This document shows, in pieces, positions 1 through 9,616 of a stretch of 64,000 nt of DNA. The notes under the pieces were generated by a model. That model did no database searches. It was given only the letters and a program-made list of their open reading frames with translations, and had not been told where the DNA came from. The stretch comes from Fluviispira vulneris (GTDB lineage: Bacteria > Bdellovibrionota_B > Oligoflexia > Silvanigrellales > Silvanigrellaceae). A program made the position numbers and the translations under genes. Where the stretch lies: positions 310,001 through 374,000 of the forward strand of contig NZ_JACRSE010000002.1 in assembly GCF_014281055.1 (NCBI RefSeq), given 5' to 3'. Every line of letters starts with the position of its first letter. Within the stretch, counting starts at the first letter, position 1.

Positions 1-5
1 TAACT

Positions 6-122
6 CTATACAAAGCCCTCGCGTAGGGGATTTAGGATGAGCACAATAATGACGACTAGCACGACTATAGAAATATTTATTTTATTTTTATTATTGAGTC
101 TATTAATTGTAGTGTTAGTCAT
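6..122 (-). CDS. Possible 38-residue small membrane peptide
   Basis: A short frame reads from an ATG preceded by an AGAGGGA-type ribosome site. It has a polar Asn/Lys-rich N-terminus, one hydrophobic helix (about residues 17-31, mostly Val/Ile/Leu) and a short charged tail. It lies downstream of fadJ on the same strand. The opposite strand (ATG at 37) also encodes a hydrophobic 37-residue frame, so which strand is used, if either, is uncertain. No family is recognised. Confidence 0.25.
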   Translation of the reverse strand: MTNTTINRLNNKNKINISIVVLVVIIVLILNPLREGFV

Positions 123-193
123 AAATCCCTCTTCGGCTTCATATTCATAACGAACACTAAAGATTTATTATAATACTGTCAAGTAAGCTGTTC

Positions 194-2365
194 TTAAAAA
201 TCCCAATATGCTGCAGGCTCAAAACGCTTACCATGTTTTTGCGCTAATTCTTTTAATTTTTCTTTTACATTTTTCTTACCAAGAACTTTTGCATAGTGAA
301 AAGGACCTCCTAAAAATGGAGGGAAACCAAGGCCAAATATTGCGCCTAAATCGCCTTCATCTTCAGATTTAATTATTTTTTCATCTAAGCATCGAGCAGC
401 TTCATTTAAAAATACGTACACACACCTGTCAGCAATTTCTTTGTGATCGAAATTAATTCTGTCCATACTAAAATGTTTATAGATAGAAGAATCGGGTTTG
501 TCTTTTTTATTGTCTATGTAACAATAAAATCCTTTATTGTTTTTTCGTCCCTTTCTATCTTCCTTGGCAATATTTTCAATTTCATTTGGTACTTTAAGTC
601 TATCGGAGAACGCATCGAATAAAACTTGAATAATATGTTCACCCACATCGATTCCCACTTCGTCTAGTAAAGTAATTGGACCGACAGGCATCCCAAATTT
701 TTCCATGGCATTGTCTATATCTTCGATTTTTCCACCTTCAGCTAAAATATTAAGAGCCTCTGCAATTTGGAAAGCTAAAATACGTGTGGTGTAAAATCCG
801 GGACCATCATTGACTACAATTATTTGTTTTCCCATTTTTGATGCGAGATCAAATACAGCTGAAGCAGCTTCTTGAGATGTTTTATCTGTCGTAATTATTT
901 CGACCAAAGGCATTTTTGGGACAGGAGAAAAGAAATGCATACCAACAACATTTTGTGGTTTTTTTGCGGCTGCTGCAATTTGGTGAATGGGGAGACTACT
1001 TGTATTGGTTGCGAAAATAAAATTATCATTTTGGATTGCATTTTCACATTTTTTTAAAACATCGTGCTTAATTTTTACATCTTCAAAGACCGCTTCAATC
1101 ACGATTGGTGACGTTTTTAAGGTTGAGAAATTCATGGAGGGGCTCACACGATAAATTTGCGAATCTCTTTCAAACCATTTTATTCTTCTGCGTTTAAAAC
1201 GTTCTTCAAAATAATTACTGACAGATTTTAAGCCCCTCTGCAGTCCATTGGCGTCTTTGTCGATCATTGCTGTACGGATATTTTTTTCAGCTAAGACCGT
1301 TGATATGCCACTTCCCATTAGGCCCGCTCCCAAAACTCCAACAGATGCATCACCTTGATTGAGCGGATCCATATAAAGGCTTTTTGCTTTTTCTTGGACT
1401 GATTTTGGGTATGGGTTTTTCTTTGCGGCTGTCATGATATTAAAAATATGCACGAGGGAACGACTTTCTTCACTGATCACGAGTTCACTAAAAAGTTTTG
1501 CTTCTACATCAAGACCTCTTTCAAGTGGTATTTCAACCCCCCGCATAACGGCTTCAAGCGCTTTTAACGGAGCTGGGTAACGGCCTTTTGTACTTTTCAT
1601 GACCATTGAGCGGCTTTGTTTTGAAATAACTGCTCTGCCAAAGGGATTTCCTTCAAGGGCAATTTTTTGCATATCAAAATTGCCCTGCATAGATGAAACG
1701 ATACCTAAAGAAGAGGGAAGTCTTCTAATAGAACCTTTTTTCTTTTTACAAAGTGCAAGTGCTTTTTCGTACAATTGATTTTCAGGCACGAGTTCATCGA
1801 TAAGGCCCATTTTTAGTGCTTTTTTCCCATCTACTTTTTTCCCTGTTAGAATGAGGTCAAGGGCTTGGGCAATACCGACAAGGCGCGGTAGTCTTTGTGT
1901 TCCACCACCCCCCGGCAAAATACCGAGTTGGACTTCAGGTAAGCCCAATTGAGTGGATGCATGTGTTGTGCAAATGCGATAATGACAAGCAAGAGCAAGC
2001 TCCAGTCCACCGCCAAGACAAGTGCCATGAATTGCAGCGACAGTTGGTACTTTAGCGTTGGCAAAGTAATTTGTAATGCGATGAAGCTCTTTGCTCCCTC
2101 TTTCACCTGCCGCTTTATCTGTAAATGTTTTAAAAATTGAGATATCAGCGCCCGCTGCAAAGCAATTGTGTTTAGAAGATTTTATTATAATACCTTCAAG
2201 TTTATCATTCGCGAGTATTTTTGGCATGTTTTCATCAATATCAGCAAGCATTTCGATAGTGAAGCTATTCACACCTTTGCTTTCATCATTCATATCAATT
2301 ATACAAATATTATTTTCATATTTAAATTGAAATACCTTAGATTTGGAAACAAGATTAGCAGACAT
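194..2365 (-). CDS. fadJ: Fatty-acid oxidation multifunctional protein FadJ-like (enoyl-CoA hydratase / 3-hydroxyacyl-CoA dehydrogenase)
   Basis: This is the alpha subunit of the beta-oxidation complex: it hydrates trans-2-enoyl-CoA and oxidises L-3-hydroxyacyl-CoA with NAD. The crotonase domain fills roughly residues 10-200, with the oxyanion-hole segment CLGGGLELALA and the catalytic-Glu segment LGLPEVQLGILPGGGG. A Rossmann dehydrogenase domain begins near residue 345 with GVLGAGLMGSG and carries the catalytic-His segment GMHFFSPVPKM. A C-terminal 3HCDH domain follows. The length of 723 residues is normal for FadB/FadJ. The gene lies 21 bases after the thiolase gene, so the two form an operon. 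The FadJ rather than FadB name rests on the FadI-like thiolase partner and the gene order. Confidence 0.93.
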   Translation of the reverse strand: MSANLVSKSKVFQFKYENNICIIDMNDESKGVNSFTIEMLADIDENMPKILANDKLEGIIIKSSKHNCFAAGADISIFKTFTDKAAGERGSKELHRITNYFANAKVPTVAAIHGTCLGGGLELALACHYRICTTHASTQLGLPEVQLGILPGGGGTQRLPRLVGIAQALDLILTGKKVDGKKALKMGLIDELVPENQLYEKALALCKKKKGSIRRLPSSLGIVSSMQGNFDMQKIALEGNPFGRAVISKQSRSMVMKSTKGRYPAPLKALEAVMRGVEIPLERGLDVEAKLFSELVISEESRSLVHIFNIMTAAKKNPYPKSVQEKAKSLYMDPLNQGDASVGVLGAGLMGSGISTVLAEKNIRTAMIDKDANGLQRGLKSVSNYFEERFKRRRIKWFERDSQIYRVSPSMNFSTLKTSPIVIEAVFEDVKIKHDVLKKCENAIQNDNFIFATNTSSLPIHQIAAAAKKPQNVVGMHFFSPVPKMPLVEIITTDKTSQEAASAVFDLASKMGKQIIVVNDGPGFYTTRILAFQIAEALNILAEGGKIEDIDNAMEKFGMPVGPITLLDEVGIDVGEHIIQVLFDAFSDRLKVPNEIENIAKEDRKGRKNNKGFYCYIDNKKDKPDSSIYKHFSMDRINFDHKEIADRCVYVFLNEAARCLDEKIIKSEDEGDLGAIFGLGFPPFLGGPFHYAKVLGKKNVKEKLKELAQKHGKRFEPAAYWDF

Positions 2366-2386
2366 ATATTAATAACTCCTATATTG

Positions 2387-3724
2387 TTACTTTGTTTCAA
2401 GTAACACAGACATTCCTATTCCACCTGCAGCGCAAACTGAGACCAAAGCATATTTTCCATTTTTTCTTTTAGCTATTCTTAGAGCATTGCCAATCAAGCG
2501 TGCACCCGTGGCACCAAATGGGTGACCAATAGCAATAGCGCCACCTTGAATATTTAATTTGTCTGCGGGAATATCTCCAAATACGGGCATATTTAATTTT
2601 TCTCTGCAGAATTTTTCATTTTTCATGGCATCGAGGCAGCTCAGAACTTGTCCCGCAAATGCTTCATGAATCTCGTAGACGTCAATATCTTCTTTGCGCA
2701 GGTTATTATTTTTAAGAATTTTAGGAATGGTATAGGCAGGCCCAATCAATAGTTGATCATTGGGATCAACCCCTACAGTGATAAAATCAACAATATAACC
2801 AAGCACTGGTAGGTTTTTTTCTTTTACGTAATTCTCACTGGCGAGAAGAAGTCCAGCTGCTCCATCCGTCAGAGGACTTGCATTTCCTGCTGTTATTGTC
2901 CCTGTTTTACGATCAAAAACAGGTTTGAGTTTACTCATGGCCTCAATTGTGGTTTCAGGGCGGATCATATTGTCTTTATCGACAAAAATAGTTTTATCTT
3001 TTCCGCACCAGATCGGAATGATTTCGTCTTTAAGATAACCTGCTTCAGTTGCTTTTGCGGCATTTATGTGACTTTTATAAGCAAGTTCATCTTGACGTTC
3101 ACGGGAAACGTTATTTTTAACACACATTATTTCTGCATGTTCGCCCATAGTGAGTCCTGTAAACGGTTCAGCTAGGGCTGGTGGTTTAGGCAAAAACCAT
3201 TTTGGATTTACGCTACCAATCAAGGAAAGTCGCTCTTTAAATGATCTCGCTCTCGACATTTTGGTTAAAAAGCGACGAGCTTCATCGGAAAATGGGATGG
3301 GTACGTCAGAAAGAACTTCAACTCCACCTGCAAGAACCAGTTGATTTTTGCCAAGGCGAATTCTATCAGCAGCGATTTCTGCAGTTTGCAAAGAGGAATC
3401 GCAGGCTTTGTTTAAAGTAAATCCAGCAATTGTCGTTGGTAAACCTGAAAATAAAACAATTTCACGCGCAAGGTTGGCATTTTTTGTCTGCGGAATAACC
3501 ACTCCCCAAATACATTCATCTATATCTGAGGCCTGTACTCCAGTCCTTGCTATCAGTTCTGTTGCAACCCTTAAGCTGAGTGATAAAGCTGTTTCGTTTT
3601 CAAAAACACCGAAGGATTTCACAAAAGGAGAGCGGACGGCGCCAACGACTGCTACTCGCTCACTTTTAGCATTGGAATTTTTTTTACTATCACCATATCT
3701 ATCTTGGCTTTCATTGTTATCCAT
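2387..3724 (-). CDS. fadI: Acetyl-CoA C-acyltransferase (3-ketoacyl-CoA thiolase), FadI-like
   Basis: Thiolase catalysing the last beta-oxidation step, releasing acetyl-CoA from 3-ketoacyl-CoA. Visible landmarks are the nucleophilic Cys in NKACDSSLQ, the C-terminal GHPFGATGARL with the catalytic His, and the second active-site Cys in VCAAGGIG. At 445 residues it matches the longer FadI type rather than FadA (about 390). The start follows a good GAGGAAA ribosome site. A polar Asn/Ser/Lys-rich N-terminal tail of about 20 residues precedes the thiolase core. It is the first gene of the fadI-fadJ pair. Confidence 0.93.
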   Translation of the reverse strand: MDNNESQDRYGDSKKNSNAKSERVAVVGAVRSPFVKSFGVFENETALSLSLRVATELIARTGVQASDIDECIWGVVIPQTKNANLAREIVLFSGLPTTIAGFTLNKACDSSLQTAEIAADRIRLGKNQLVLAGGVEVLSDVPIPFSDEARRFLTKMSRARSFKERLSLIGSVNPKWFLPKPPALAEPFTGLTMGEHAEIMCVKNNVSRERQDELAYKSHINAAKATEAGYLKDEIIPIWCGKDKTIFVDKDNMIRPETTIEAMSKLKPVFDRKTGTITAGNASPLTDGAAGLLLASENYVKEKNLPVLGYIVDFITVGVDPNDQLLIGPAYTIPKILKNNNLRKEDIDVYEIHEAFAGQVLSCLDAMKNEKFCREKLNMPVFGDIPADKLNIQGGAIAIGHPFGATGARLIGNALRIAKRKNGKYALVSVCAAGGIGMSVLLETK

Positions 3725-4217
3725 TTTTTCCTCACTGAGTTGTTAAAAGTATAAATCCACTCTTTTTATGGGTGTACAGTATCAGAAAACTTTCAGAGCC
3801 CCAAATTTTTAAGAAATTGCTTAGGAAAGTTTTAATTTTACTTACTCAATAGGAAACTTAAGTTTATATATTAAAATTATTGAAATAAATAAAATTTATA
3901 CATTCCAGAGGGTGTCTACTTAATATTATTTTTAATTTTTTGTAAATAGTAAAAAAATTAAAATATAAAAAGTAACGTTTTTATTAAAATTTTTTTCTAA
4001 ATATAAATATCGGTTATCAATTGAATTTTTTATTTTTTTCAAAAGTCAATGTCATTTTTTGACGATATCGTAACCTCTATTTCAAGTTGACGTTTTTTCA
4101 ATAAGAAAAGTGGACCCATGCTATAAGTTAATAGACCCACGTAATCGTTTCAGATACTATGAAATACGTGCAATATTAAAGAATAAGGATTATGGCATTT
4201 GAGATTGATTAATAAAT
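3725..4217. other. 493-base intergenic region, very AT-rich
   Basis: No credible gene is seen. The fadI side should hold the promoter of the fad pair, but no clear -35/-10 match was found. Near the other end lie an imperfect inverted repeat (listed separately) and an AAGGAT-ATG start on the plus strand that encodes only five residues before a stop, which could be a remnant. Two copies of GACCCA (near 4112 and 4134) form a short direct repeat. Confidence 0.5.
4138..4170. repeat. Imperfect inverted repeat, CACGTA/TACGTG with TTTCA/TGAAA
   Basis: The arms CACGTA and TACGTG enclose a second pair, TTTCA and TGAAA, around a 7-base loop, with four unpaired bases on one side. It sits downstream of the histidine-kinase gene and has no T-run, so it is not a typical terminator. 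It could be an operator; no regulator can be named. Confidence 0.35.
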
Positions 4218-6905
4218 TTAATCAATAAATATATTTGGAAAAAGATTTATTATTTCTTCAAATGAACATGGTTTTTTAAAAATAAAACCATCAAAATTTA
4301 AAAGATCTTTTTCTTGAGGATTAAAAGCTGATGCAAGTAAAAATGGATTATTATAACCATAATTCCTTAATTCATCTAAAGCATTAGTTTCTATAATGTT
4401 TTTATTTATATTGTCGTAGAAATAGTCAAATATAATACACTTTACATCTCGTAACAGTTCATTATTTATTAAATACTCATCAATTAATTCTTCTGGGTTA
4501 CTAAATACTAAGACTTCTCTGACTCGTAATGAGTTTTGCCACATTTCTCTAAAAAAAATGCAATCATCTACAACTATAATTTTATGATCATATATTTTAT
4601 ATAGATTATTTGATTGAAGATTAACTTTAATAATATCAATATAAATTTTTAGAAGTTCATGAGTATTTACTTTTTTTGCTGATAATAATGAATTGCGAAA
4701 ATTATTGGTAATTAATTTTTCATCCATTAATTCATAGTTTATCATACATGTTATTTGATACTTGCTTTTGCTAAAATATTTAATGAAATTATTAAAAATT
4801 TTATTGTTATTAAATGATATAAAGTCATAAAAAATTAGACATAATTTTTCACCAGATATAATTTTTTCAGTTTCTTCTAACTTATTTATATTAATATAAG
4901 ATATTCGTGATTGTTTATCAATAAAAAAATCATAAACTAATTTGTCAATTGCCTCTGCCCTAATTGGATTAGTGCAATATTTTACTAAAAATATATCTAT
5001 TTTATAATTTAAGCAAACATTAGTTAATCTATTTAATTCATTCTTTAATGAGTCAAGTTTTATGTTTTTATTTTGATTTTCTTTTAAGATGAATATATTT
5101 TTTAAATCTGATTCTTGATTAATTTTTTTTAAGCATTCTAAATGAATTTCATTATTCGCAAAATTATTATTTTTATTTTCTTCTATTATTTTTATTGGGA
5201 CATAATATGCAAGATTTTTTGGTAAAATCTTTAATTGTAAAGATGTACATTTTTCTTGAATCAGATTATCATCATAATAGCTAGTAACTAAAGTTGAAAT
5301 ATCATATAATTTATGTTTGCAGATGATATCAATTCCATTTAAATTTGATCCAATAAATTCAAAATCTATAAGTAACGTTATTTTTGCAAAATTTTTATAT
5401 TTTGAAATTATTGATATAATTTGATCTGGATTATTAATGTTAATAATTTTTATTTGATCTGAATTACTTATAGCTTCTTTCAGTCTATACAAGAATATAT
5501 CATGTATTGAGGGATCGTCATCTAATATTATTAAAATGCTATTTTTGCATACATTTATAGAATTAGCAAGCCAAATTGGAGGGTGGGTAAGTGGCAATTT
5601 TATAATAACATTCGTCCCATGATTTAATTTGGAAGAAATATCCAATATTCCATTCCATGATTTTATAAATGCTATCGAACTCGATAAACCAATTCCACAA
5701 CCTGATTTTTTTGTAGTATTTCCTTTAATTGCCATTAATAATTGTTCTTTGCTCATTCCACAACCATTATCTGCTAATGTTATTTTTATTGCGTCATTAG
5801 TACTTTTTATATCAATTTTTATGATTCCCTCTTTTTCAAAAGACTCTACTGAATTGTCAATAAGATTAGATATAACATTTAAAAATTGAAACCTATTTAT
5901 AATCGAAGTCTTAAAATAAGAGTTTTTTTCGCAGTTTATTTCAAAAATAATTTCATTCTTTTTATATTGTACCTTTTTTTCAGATACGATTTTATCAATT
6001 AATATTGAAATTATTTCGTTAGACATTTTATCATTGGATTCGCACTTTCGAAATTTATTAATTAGCTTACCAGTTATATCCTCAATCCTATCTGTTGCGC
6101 TTCTTATAAGATGTCTTTCATTTTCAGGTAGTAAATTTAGACTTTTCAATGATATTTTTAAAACTGCTAGTGGAGATTGAATATCGTGCACCACTTGTGA
6201 AGCAATTTTTAAGATTGTTTCAGTCTCAGTTTTTTGAATTAATTGATTTCTGGTATTAACTACATTTTTAGCCATTTGTACTAATCTTTTTTTTAAATAT
6301 TCTAGCTCATAAAAATTTGTTTTTATAAATATATAATTATTCGCTATCTCATCTATTGATGAATTTTTTAATAATGATGATATTTGATATATTGGTTGTC
6401 CAAAATATTTGCTAATAAAATTCAATAAAAATATAATTATTACTGTAGTTAATAAAGCACAAATTAATATGGCATAGATAGATTTGATTAATAATGTTTT
6501 GACGGAAAAATAAGAATAATTAGATATAGTTGTTGATGCAATATGCTTGTGATTTTCATCAAAATATCCATGTGTTTTAACGAAACCAATTTCGTGTTTC
6601 AGTGAATCTTTAGAAGAAAACTCACAAATTACATTGTCTGATGAATCGATTACTTTTATAGAAACAAGTTTTCCAGTATCATAAAATATTTTACATTTTC
6701 TATAAACTTCAGCATAGAATCCTGTAAGTATATCTTTCTGAATCGAATCTGAAAAAAGTTCTTGTAAAACAACAATAGTATTTTTAAATGAATAATCTAA
6801 TGATTTTTTAACAATATAAAAAGAGAGAATTGAGTAGATGAACAAAATTGAAAAGAATGAGACAAATGTAAATATTAAAATTTTACTTCTGAAACTTAAT
6901 TTCAT
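4218..6905 (-). CDS. Membrane-bound hybrid sensor histidine kinase with two receiver-like domains
   Basis: Two-component sensor of about 895 residues. A first transmembrane helix lies near residues 5-30, a periplasmic sensor region of about 110 residues follows, and a second helix lies near 141-165. The dimerisation segment with the phospho-acceptor His (VVHDIQSPL) is near residue 238. The ATPase domain shows the N box NLIDNSVES, G1 DNGCGM and G2 KSGCGIGL. Two receiver-like modules follow: one near 455-570 (acidic cluster ILDDD, Asp in LLIDFEF, no KP pair) and one near 780-895 (VVDD, Asp in IIFDYF, Ser in LLASAF, Lys in FKKP). The stretch between them is unassigned. I place the start at the ATG just after the stop of the binding-protein gene, with AGGA eight bases upstream. 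Coupling to a peptide-binding protein suggests that protein feeds its sensor domain. No DNA-binding output is encoded here. Confidence 0.85.
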   Translation of the reverse strand: MKLSFRSKILIFTFVSFFSILFIYSILSFYIVKKSLDYSFKNTIVVLQELFSDSIQKDILTGFYAEVYRKCKIFYDTGKLVSIKVIDSSDNVICEFSSKDSLKHEIGFVKTHGYFDENHKHIASTTISNYSYFSVKTLLIKSIYAILICALLTTVIIIFLLNFISKYFGQPIYQISSLLKNSSIDEIANNYIFIKTNFYELEYLKKRLVQMAKNVVNTRNQLIQKTETETILKIASQVVHDIQSPLAVLKISLKSLNLLPENERHLIRSATDRIEDITGKLINKFRKCESNDKMSNEIISILIDKIVSEKKVQYKKNEIIFEINCEKNSYFKTSIINRFQFLNVISNLIDNSVESFEKEGIIKIDIKSTNDAIKITLADNGCGMSKEQLLMAIKGNTTKKSGCGIGLSSSIAFIKSWNGILDISSKLNHGTNVIIKLPLTHPPIWLANSINVCKNSILIILDDDPSIHDIFLYRLKEAISNSDQIKIININNPDQIISIISKYKNFAKITLLIDFEFIGSNLNGIDIICKHKLYDISTLVTSYYDDNLIQEKCTSLQLKILPKNLAYYVPIKIIEENKNNNFANNEIHLECLKKINQESDLKNIFILKENQNKNIKLDSLKNELNRLTNVCLNYKIDIFLVKYCTNPIRAEAIDKLVYDFFIDKQSRISYININKLEETEKIISGEKLCLIFYDFISFNNNKIFNNFIKYFSKSKYQITCMINYELMDEKLITNNFRNSLLSAKKVNTHELLKIYIDIIKVNLQSNNLYKIYDHKIIVVDDCIFFREMWQNSLRVREVLVFSNPEELIDEYLINNELLRDVKCIIFDYFYDNINKNIIETNALDELRNYGYNNPFLLASAFNPQEKDLLNFDGFIFKKPCSFEEIINLFPNIFID

Positions 6906-6907
6906 AT

Positions 6908-8400
6908 TCAATTCCTGTTGATTTTCCACAATTCACTTTCGTATCTATACTTTGCAATAGGTAAAATTATATTCTTTTTTCTCACGATTGGAAAACTGGC
7001 TTGGAATAATGGAATTAAATAATATTCATCTTCAAAAATTTTAAATGCATTTGAATAATTTTGCAGTCGAAAAGCAGGATCCTGAATAAATCGGAAATCT
7101 TTAAGAGATTTTAATAGTTTAGAGGATGGAGTATTTCCAAAATTTAATATTCCATTTTTTCTTAATGGATCTAAGTATCCATCTGGATCAGGAAAGTTTC
7201 CCATATAACTCACGATAAGTAAATCATAATCATATTTGTTTATCACGGTAAGTAGTTCAGATCCTACAAAAATCCAATCAAGTTTAATTCCATAACTTAA
7301 AAAATCTTTATTAATAATGTCTATCATGTCATCGTTAAAATAATGTTTTTGACAAATTATTTTTAAAGTTTTATTAAAATTAAGCAATCTATCGTTTTCG
7401 TAATTTATTTTTTTTATGTCATAATATTCAAGTGGCATTAATCCTTTTGGAAAAAAATGTGGATTATATTGATAAAATTTAGAAATCCTATGAATATTTT
7501 TAAAGGATTTTTGCAAAGTTAAGGCAATTGTTTTTCTTTTTAGTTTATCTCTAAAGTGTCTTTTTTTCATATTAAAAAATATATGAGTGAATGTCAAGCT
7601 GTTAATTTTATTCAATTCGAATTCATTTGAAATATTTACTTTATCTGCAAGAGCTCTAGGAATTCCCAATAGTAAGTCAAAGCTTTTATATAAATCAAAA
7701 TTTTGTCTTATAAGTAATGGGTCAATTTTATGAATAGACATTTTATTTATAAATGGCTTTTGATTTATGTATTCTTCGTTTTTTTGGATGCGTAGAAAAT
7801 CAGAATTATTAGTCTCTAAAATTTTAAAAGGTCCAGAGCCAATGAGAGTATTTTTATCTTTTTTTATGATTGAAAACGAGGGAATACTTAATATATAATT
7901 AAATGGAGGATATGGTTTTTTCAAATGAAATTTTAATGTGTATTTGTCAATGACTTCTATACTTGGATGAATAATATTTTTTTTAACTTTTTCAGAGTTA
8001 GCCAATATCTCTAAAAGATAGCTAGCAGTGACAGATTTTGATTCGCTCCAAAAATGTTTTGATAAACTCCACGCAGCATCATAAGCCGTTAGAGGTTCGC
8101 CATTATGAAATTTTATGTTTTTATTTAAATAAAAAGTATAAGTTTTTTTATCACTTGAAATTAGCCACCTTTCTGCAATATCTCCAACTAATGTGCCATT
8201 TTCGTTAACCCTAATAAGTGTTTGATAAAGACATTGTATAATATGGAAGTGTTGAAAATTCCATGCTTTTATTGGGTCAAAATTTTCAGGAAATGCAGTA
8301 ACACCAATTTTTATTTCAGTGCTATTTATAAATTTAAAATCTGAGCAATATGAATAACTATCAGTTAAGATGAAAAAAAAAAAATATATTTAGCTACCAT
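6908..8400 (-). CDS. Peptide-type substrate-binding protein (SBP_bac_5/OppA-like), interrupted by a homopolymer frameshift in the signal peptide
   Basis: The frame encodes a family-5 periplasmic solute-binding protein: GVTAFPENFDP opens the lobe, then the family hallmark IKFHNGEPLTAYDAAWSL, then FHLKKPYPPF and LLIVSYMGNFPDPDGYLDP near the C-terminus. The open frame begins only after a T12 tract. The ATG at 8400-8398 overlaps the stop of the upstream gene (ATGGTAG) and would start a good signal peptide, MVAKYIFFFFILTDSYSYC, if the tract were 13 or 10 bases long instead of 12. As sequenced, translation from that ATG stops after 11 residues. The restored product would be about 497 residues, normal for the family. 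There is no permease or ATPase gene nearby; the neighbour is a sensor kinase, so it may act in sensing rather than uptake. An internal TTG near 8005 would skip the first lobe and is unlikely. Confidence 0.8.
8373..8384 (-). repeat. A12/T12 homopolymer in signal-peptide codons of the peptide-binding protein
   Basis: Twelve A on the plus strand read as twelve T (Phe codons) in the gene. The tract length decides whether the start codon is in frame with the rest: 10 or 13 is in frame, 12 is not. Slipped-strand mispairing, transcriptional slippage and sequencing error are all possible. Confidence 0.85.
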
Positions 8401-9473
8401 GATGAAAACCAATTTATGTAATTATTATTAATTTTAATCAAATTTGAATTTGTATAAAATTTAAGGTTTTTATAAGAATATTCTCCATTAATTTCTCTAT
8501 TCATAAAAAATTTAACTAATTGCAATGCACCAATTTTAGATAAATTTACATTTCTTTCCTTTATCGAATTATAACTTTCGATACTTGGAATTAGATATTT
8601 ATTAACATCTTCCATTCTGCCAGTTAATTTAATGTCAGTGACTATAGGATGCATATTATTTATATCATAATAATATATATCAATTGAATTTAAAAATCTG
8701 AAGAAATACGGAATGTCATTTCGTAACAATTGTTCCAATTCATATTTATTAAATTTTTTATCTAAAAATTTGTTATTTAATAATGTTGTTTTATAATTTT
8801 TTGTTGATTGTAATATGACTCTAATTGGATAATTTAATATATATTTATCATGAAAGAAAAAATTGCAAAACTTTTTTTCAAATTTTTCAAAGAAAGATAT
8901 ATAACCAAAAATTAAAGCAGCAATATTTTTACCTATTGGGTTTAAATCAAAAACTCTTTTTAAGTCTATTAATCCACATTCTTTAGCATCATTAATTTTA
9001 GATGGAAGCAAATGTGTTTGACTAAGCAATATAATTTTGTTGAATATACATTCAATATCAATAGCACCAAATATAATTTTATTTTCTGAGTCTTTACCAA
9101 ATAATATATTTTCAAAATGGAGATCTGTTACTCCAAACATAGCTAACATTCCAATAACAGCTCCAAAAGATTCCCAATAATATTCATTGTCTAAAGGATG
9201 TTCAATTTTTCTCAAAGATTGATATTTGATATAGCCAGAGTTATAATTAATATCAGATGGTTTAAATTGAAGGCTTGGCATTACTTTATACCAACTTGGA
9301 TAAAGATTATTTTCTATCAAAAGATGATCTTTGTGTAAAAAATCGCCTAAAACTGAATTATTTTTTGATAAAAATAAACATTCCCAATAAATACATCTTG
9401 GCTTAAAAATGTAGTTATTCTTGCAAATAAATACATTTTTTTGGCCATTATGCTTATCACCCAATTCAATCAC
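8394..9473 (-). CDS. LanM-like (DUF4135) lanthipeptide dehydratase-domain protein, stand-alone and N-terminally short
   Basis: The sequence matches the kinase-like core of class II lanthipeptide synthetases. From the GTG start it shows LGDKHNGQKNVF (family GDxHNxGxxV), Lys24 in IFKPR, Asp117, His119 and Asn122 in TDLHFEN, and Asp139 in AIDIE. These correspond to the catalytic Lys, Asp-x-His-x-x-Asn and Asp of CylM-type dehydratases, with NDIPYF and TGRMED further on. LanM proteins are about 900-1000 residues; here the roughly 200-residue N-terminal part and the whole LanC-like cyclase are absent. The GTG has no ribosome site, and family similarity appears to continue a few codons upstream (NWCLIVIE), toward a better-started frame at 9616. 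The stop overlaps the ATG of the binding protein, so they are coupled. The substrate is unknown; it could be a dehydratase, a phosphotransferase or a decaying gene. Confidence 0.7.
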   Translation of the reverse strand: MIELGDKHNGQKNVFICKNNYIFKPRCIYWECLFLSKNNSVLGDFLHKDHLLIENNLYPSWYKVMPSLQFKPSDINYNSGYIKYQSLRKIEHPLDNEYYWESFGAVIGMLAMFGVTDLHFENILFGKDSENKIIFGAIDIECIFNKIILLSQTHLLPSKINDAKECGLIDLKRVFDLNPIGKNIAALIFGYISFFEKFEKKFCNFFFHDKYILNYPIRVILQSTKNYKTTLLNNKFLDKKFNKYELEQLLRNDIPYFFRFLNSIDIYYYDINNMHPIVTDIKLTGRMEDVNKYLIPSIESYNSIKERNVNLSKIGALQLVKFFMNREINGEYSYKNLKFYTNSNLIKINNNYINWFSSW

Positions 9474-9502
9474 AATTAGACACCAATTTTTTAAGATAGA
9501 TA

Positions 9503-9616
9503 CTACCCAACAGTTTTCTCATAATAAACTGAATTATTTTCAATTTCTATTAAATCAAAGTATTCATAATCAATCTTTTCTTCATTGCTATTTATTAAAG
9601 ATAAGTCTATATTCAT
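9503..9616 (-). CDS. 37-residue ORF with strong ribosome site; small peptide or frame-shifted N-terminus of the LanM-like gene
   Basis: An ATG preceded by AAGGAG (spacing about 6) opens a 37-codon, Glu/Asp/Asn/Tyr-rich frame with no Cys, ending at TAG. One extra base in the AAAA run just before the end would join it directly to the LanM-like frame, which has an in-frame TGA there otherwise. So it may be the true N-terminus of that gene split by an indel. It could instead be a separate leader peptide, though it lacks the Cys/Ser/Thr-rich core of a lanthipeptide precursor. The 286 bases between it and the transporter stop hold only tiny frames (26 and 33 codons on the minus strand) without good start signals. 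Confidence 0.45.
   Translation of the reverse strand: MNIDLSLINSNEEKIDYEYFDLIEIENNSVYYEKTVG

Noticed and set aside
4100-4145. GACCCA direct repeat as a mobile-element end or att site
   Set aside because: The copies are six bases, there is no integrase or transposase nearby and no matching distant copy was noticed.
9474-9502. Programmed -1 ribosomal frameshift joining the small frame to the LanM-like frame
   Set aside because: The shift point reads GAG AAA ACT and lacks a classical X XXY YYZ heptamer; an indel is simpler.
9470-9530. 18-codon frame starting MRKLLGSIYLKK across the frame break
   Set aside because: It lacks a ribosome site and overlaps two other frames; more likely chance.
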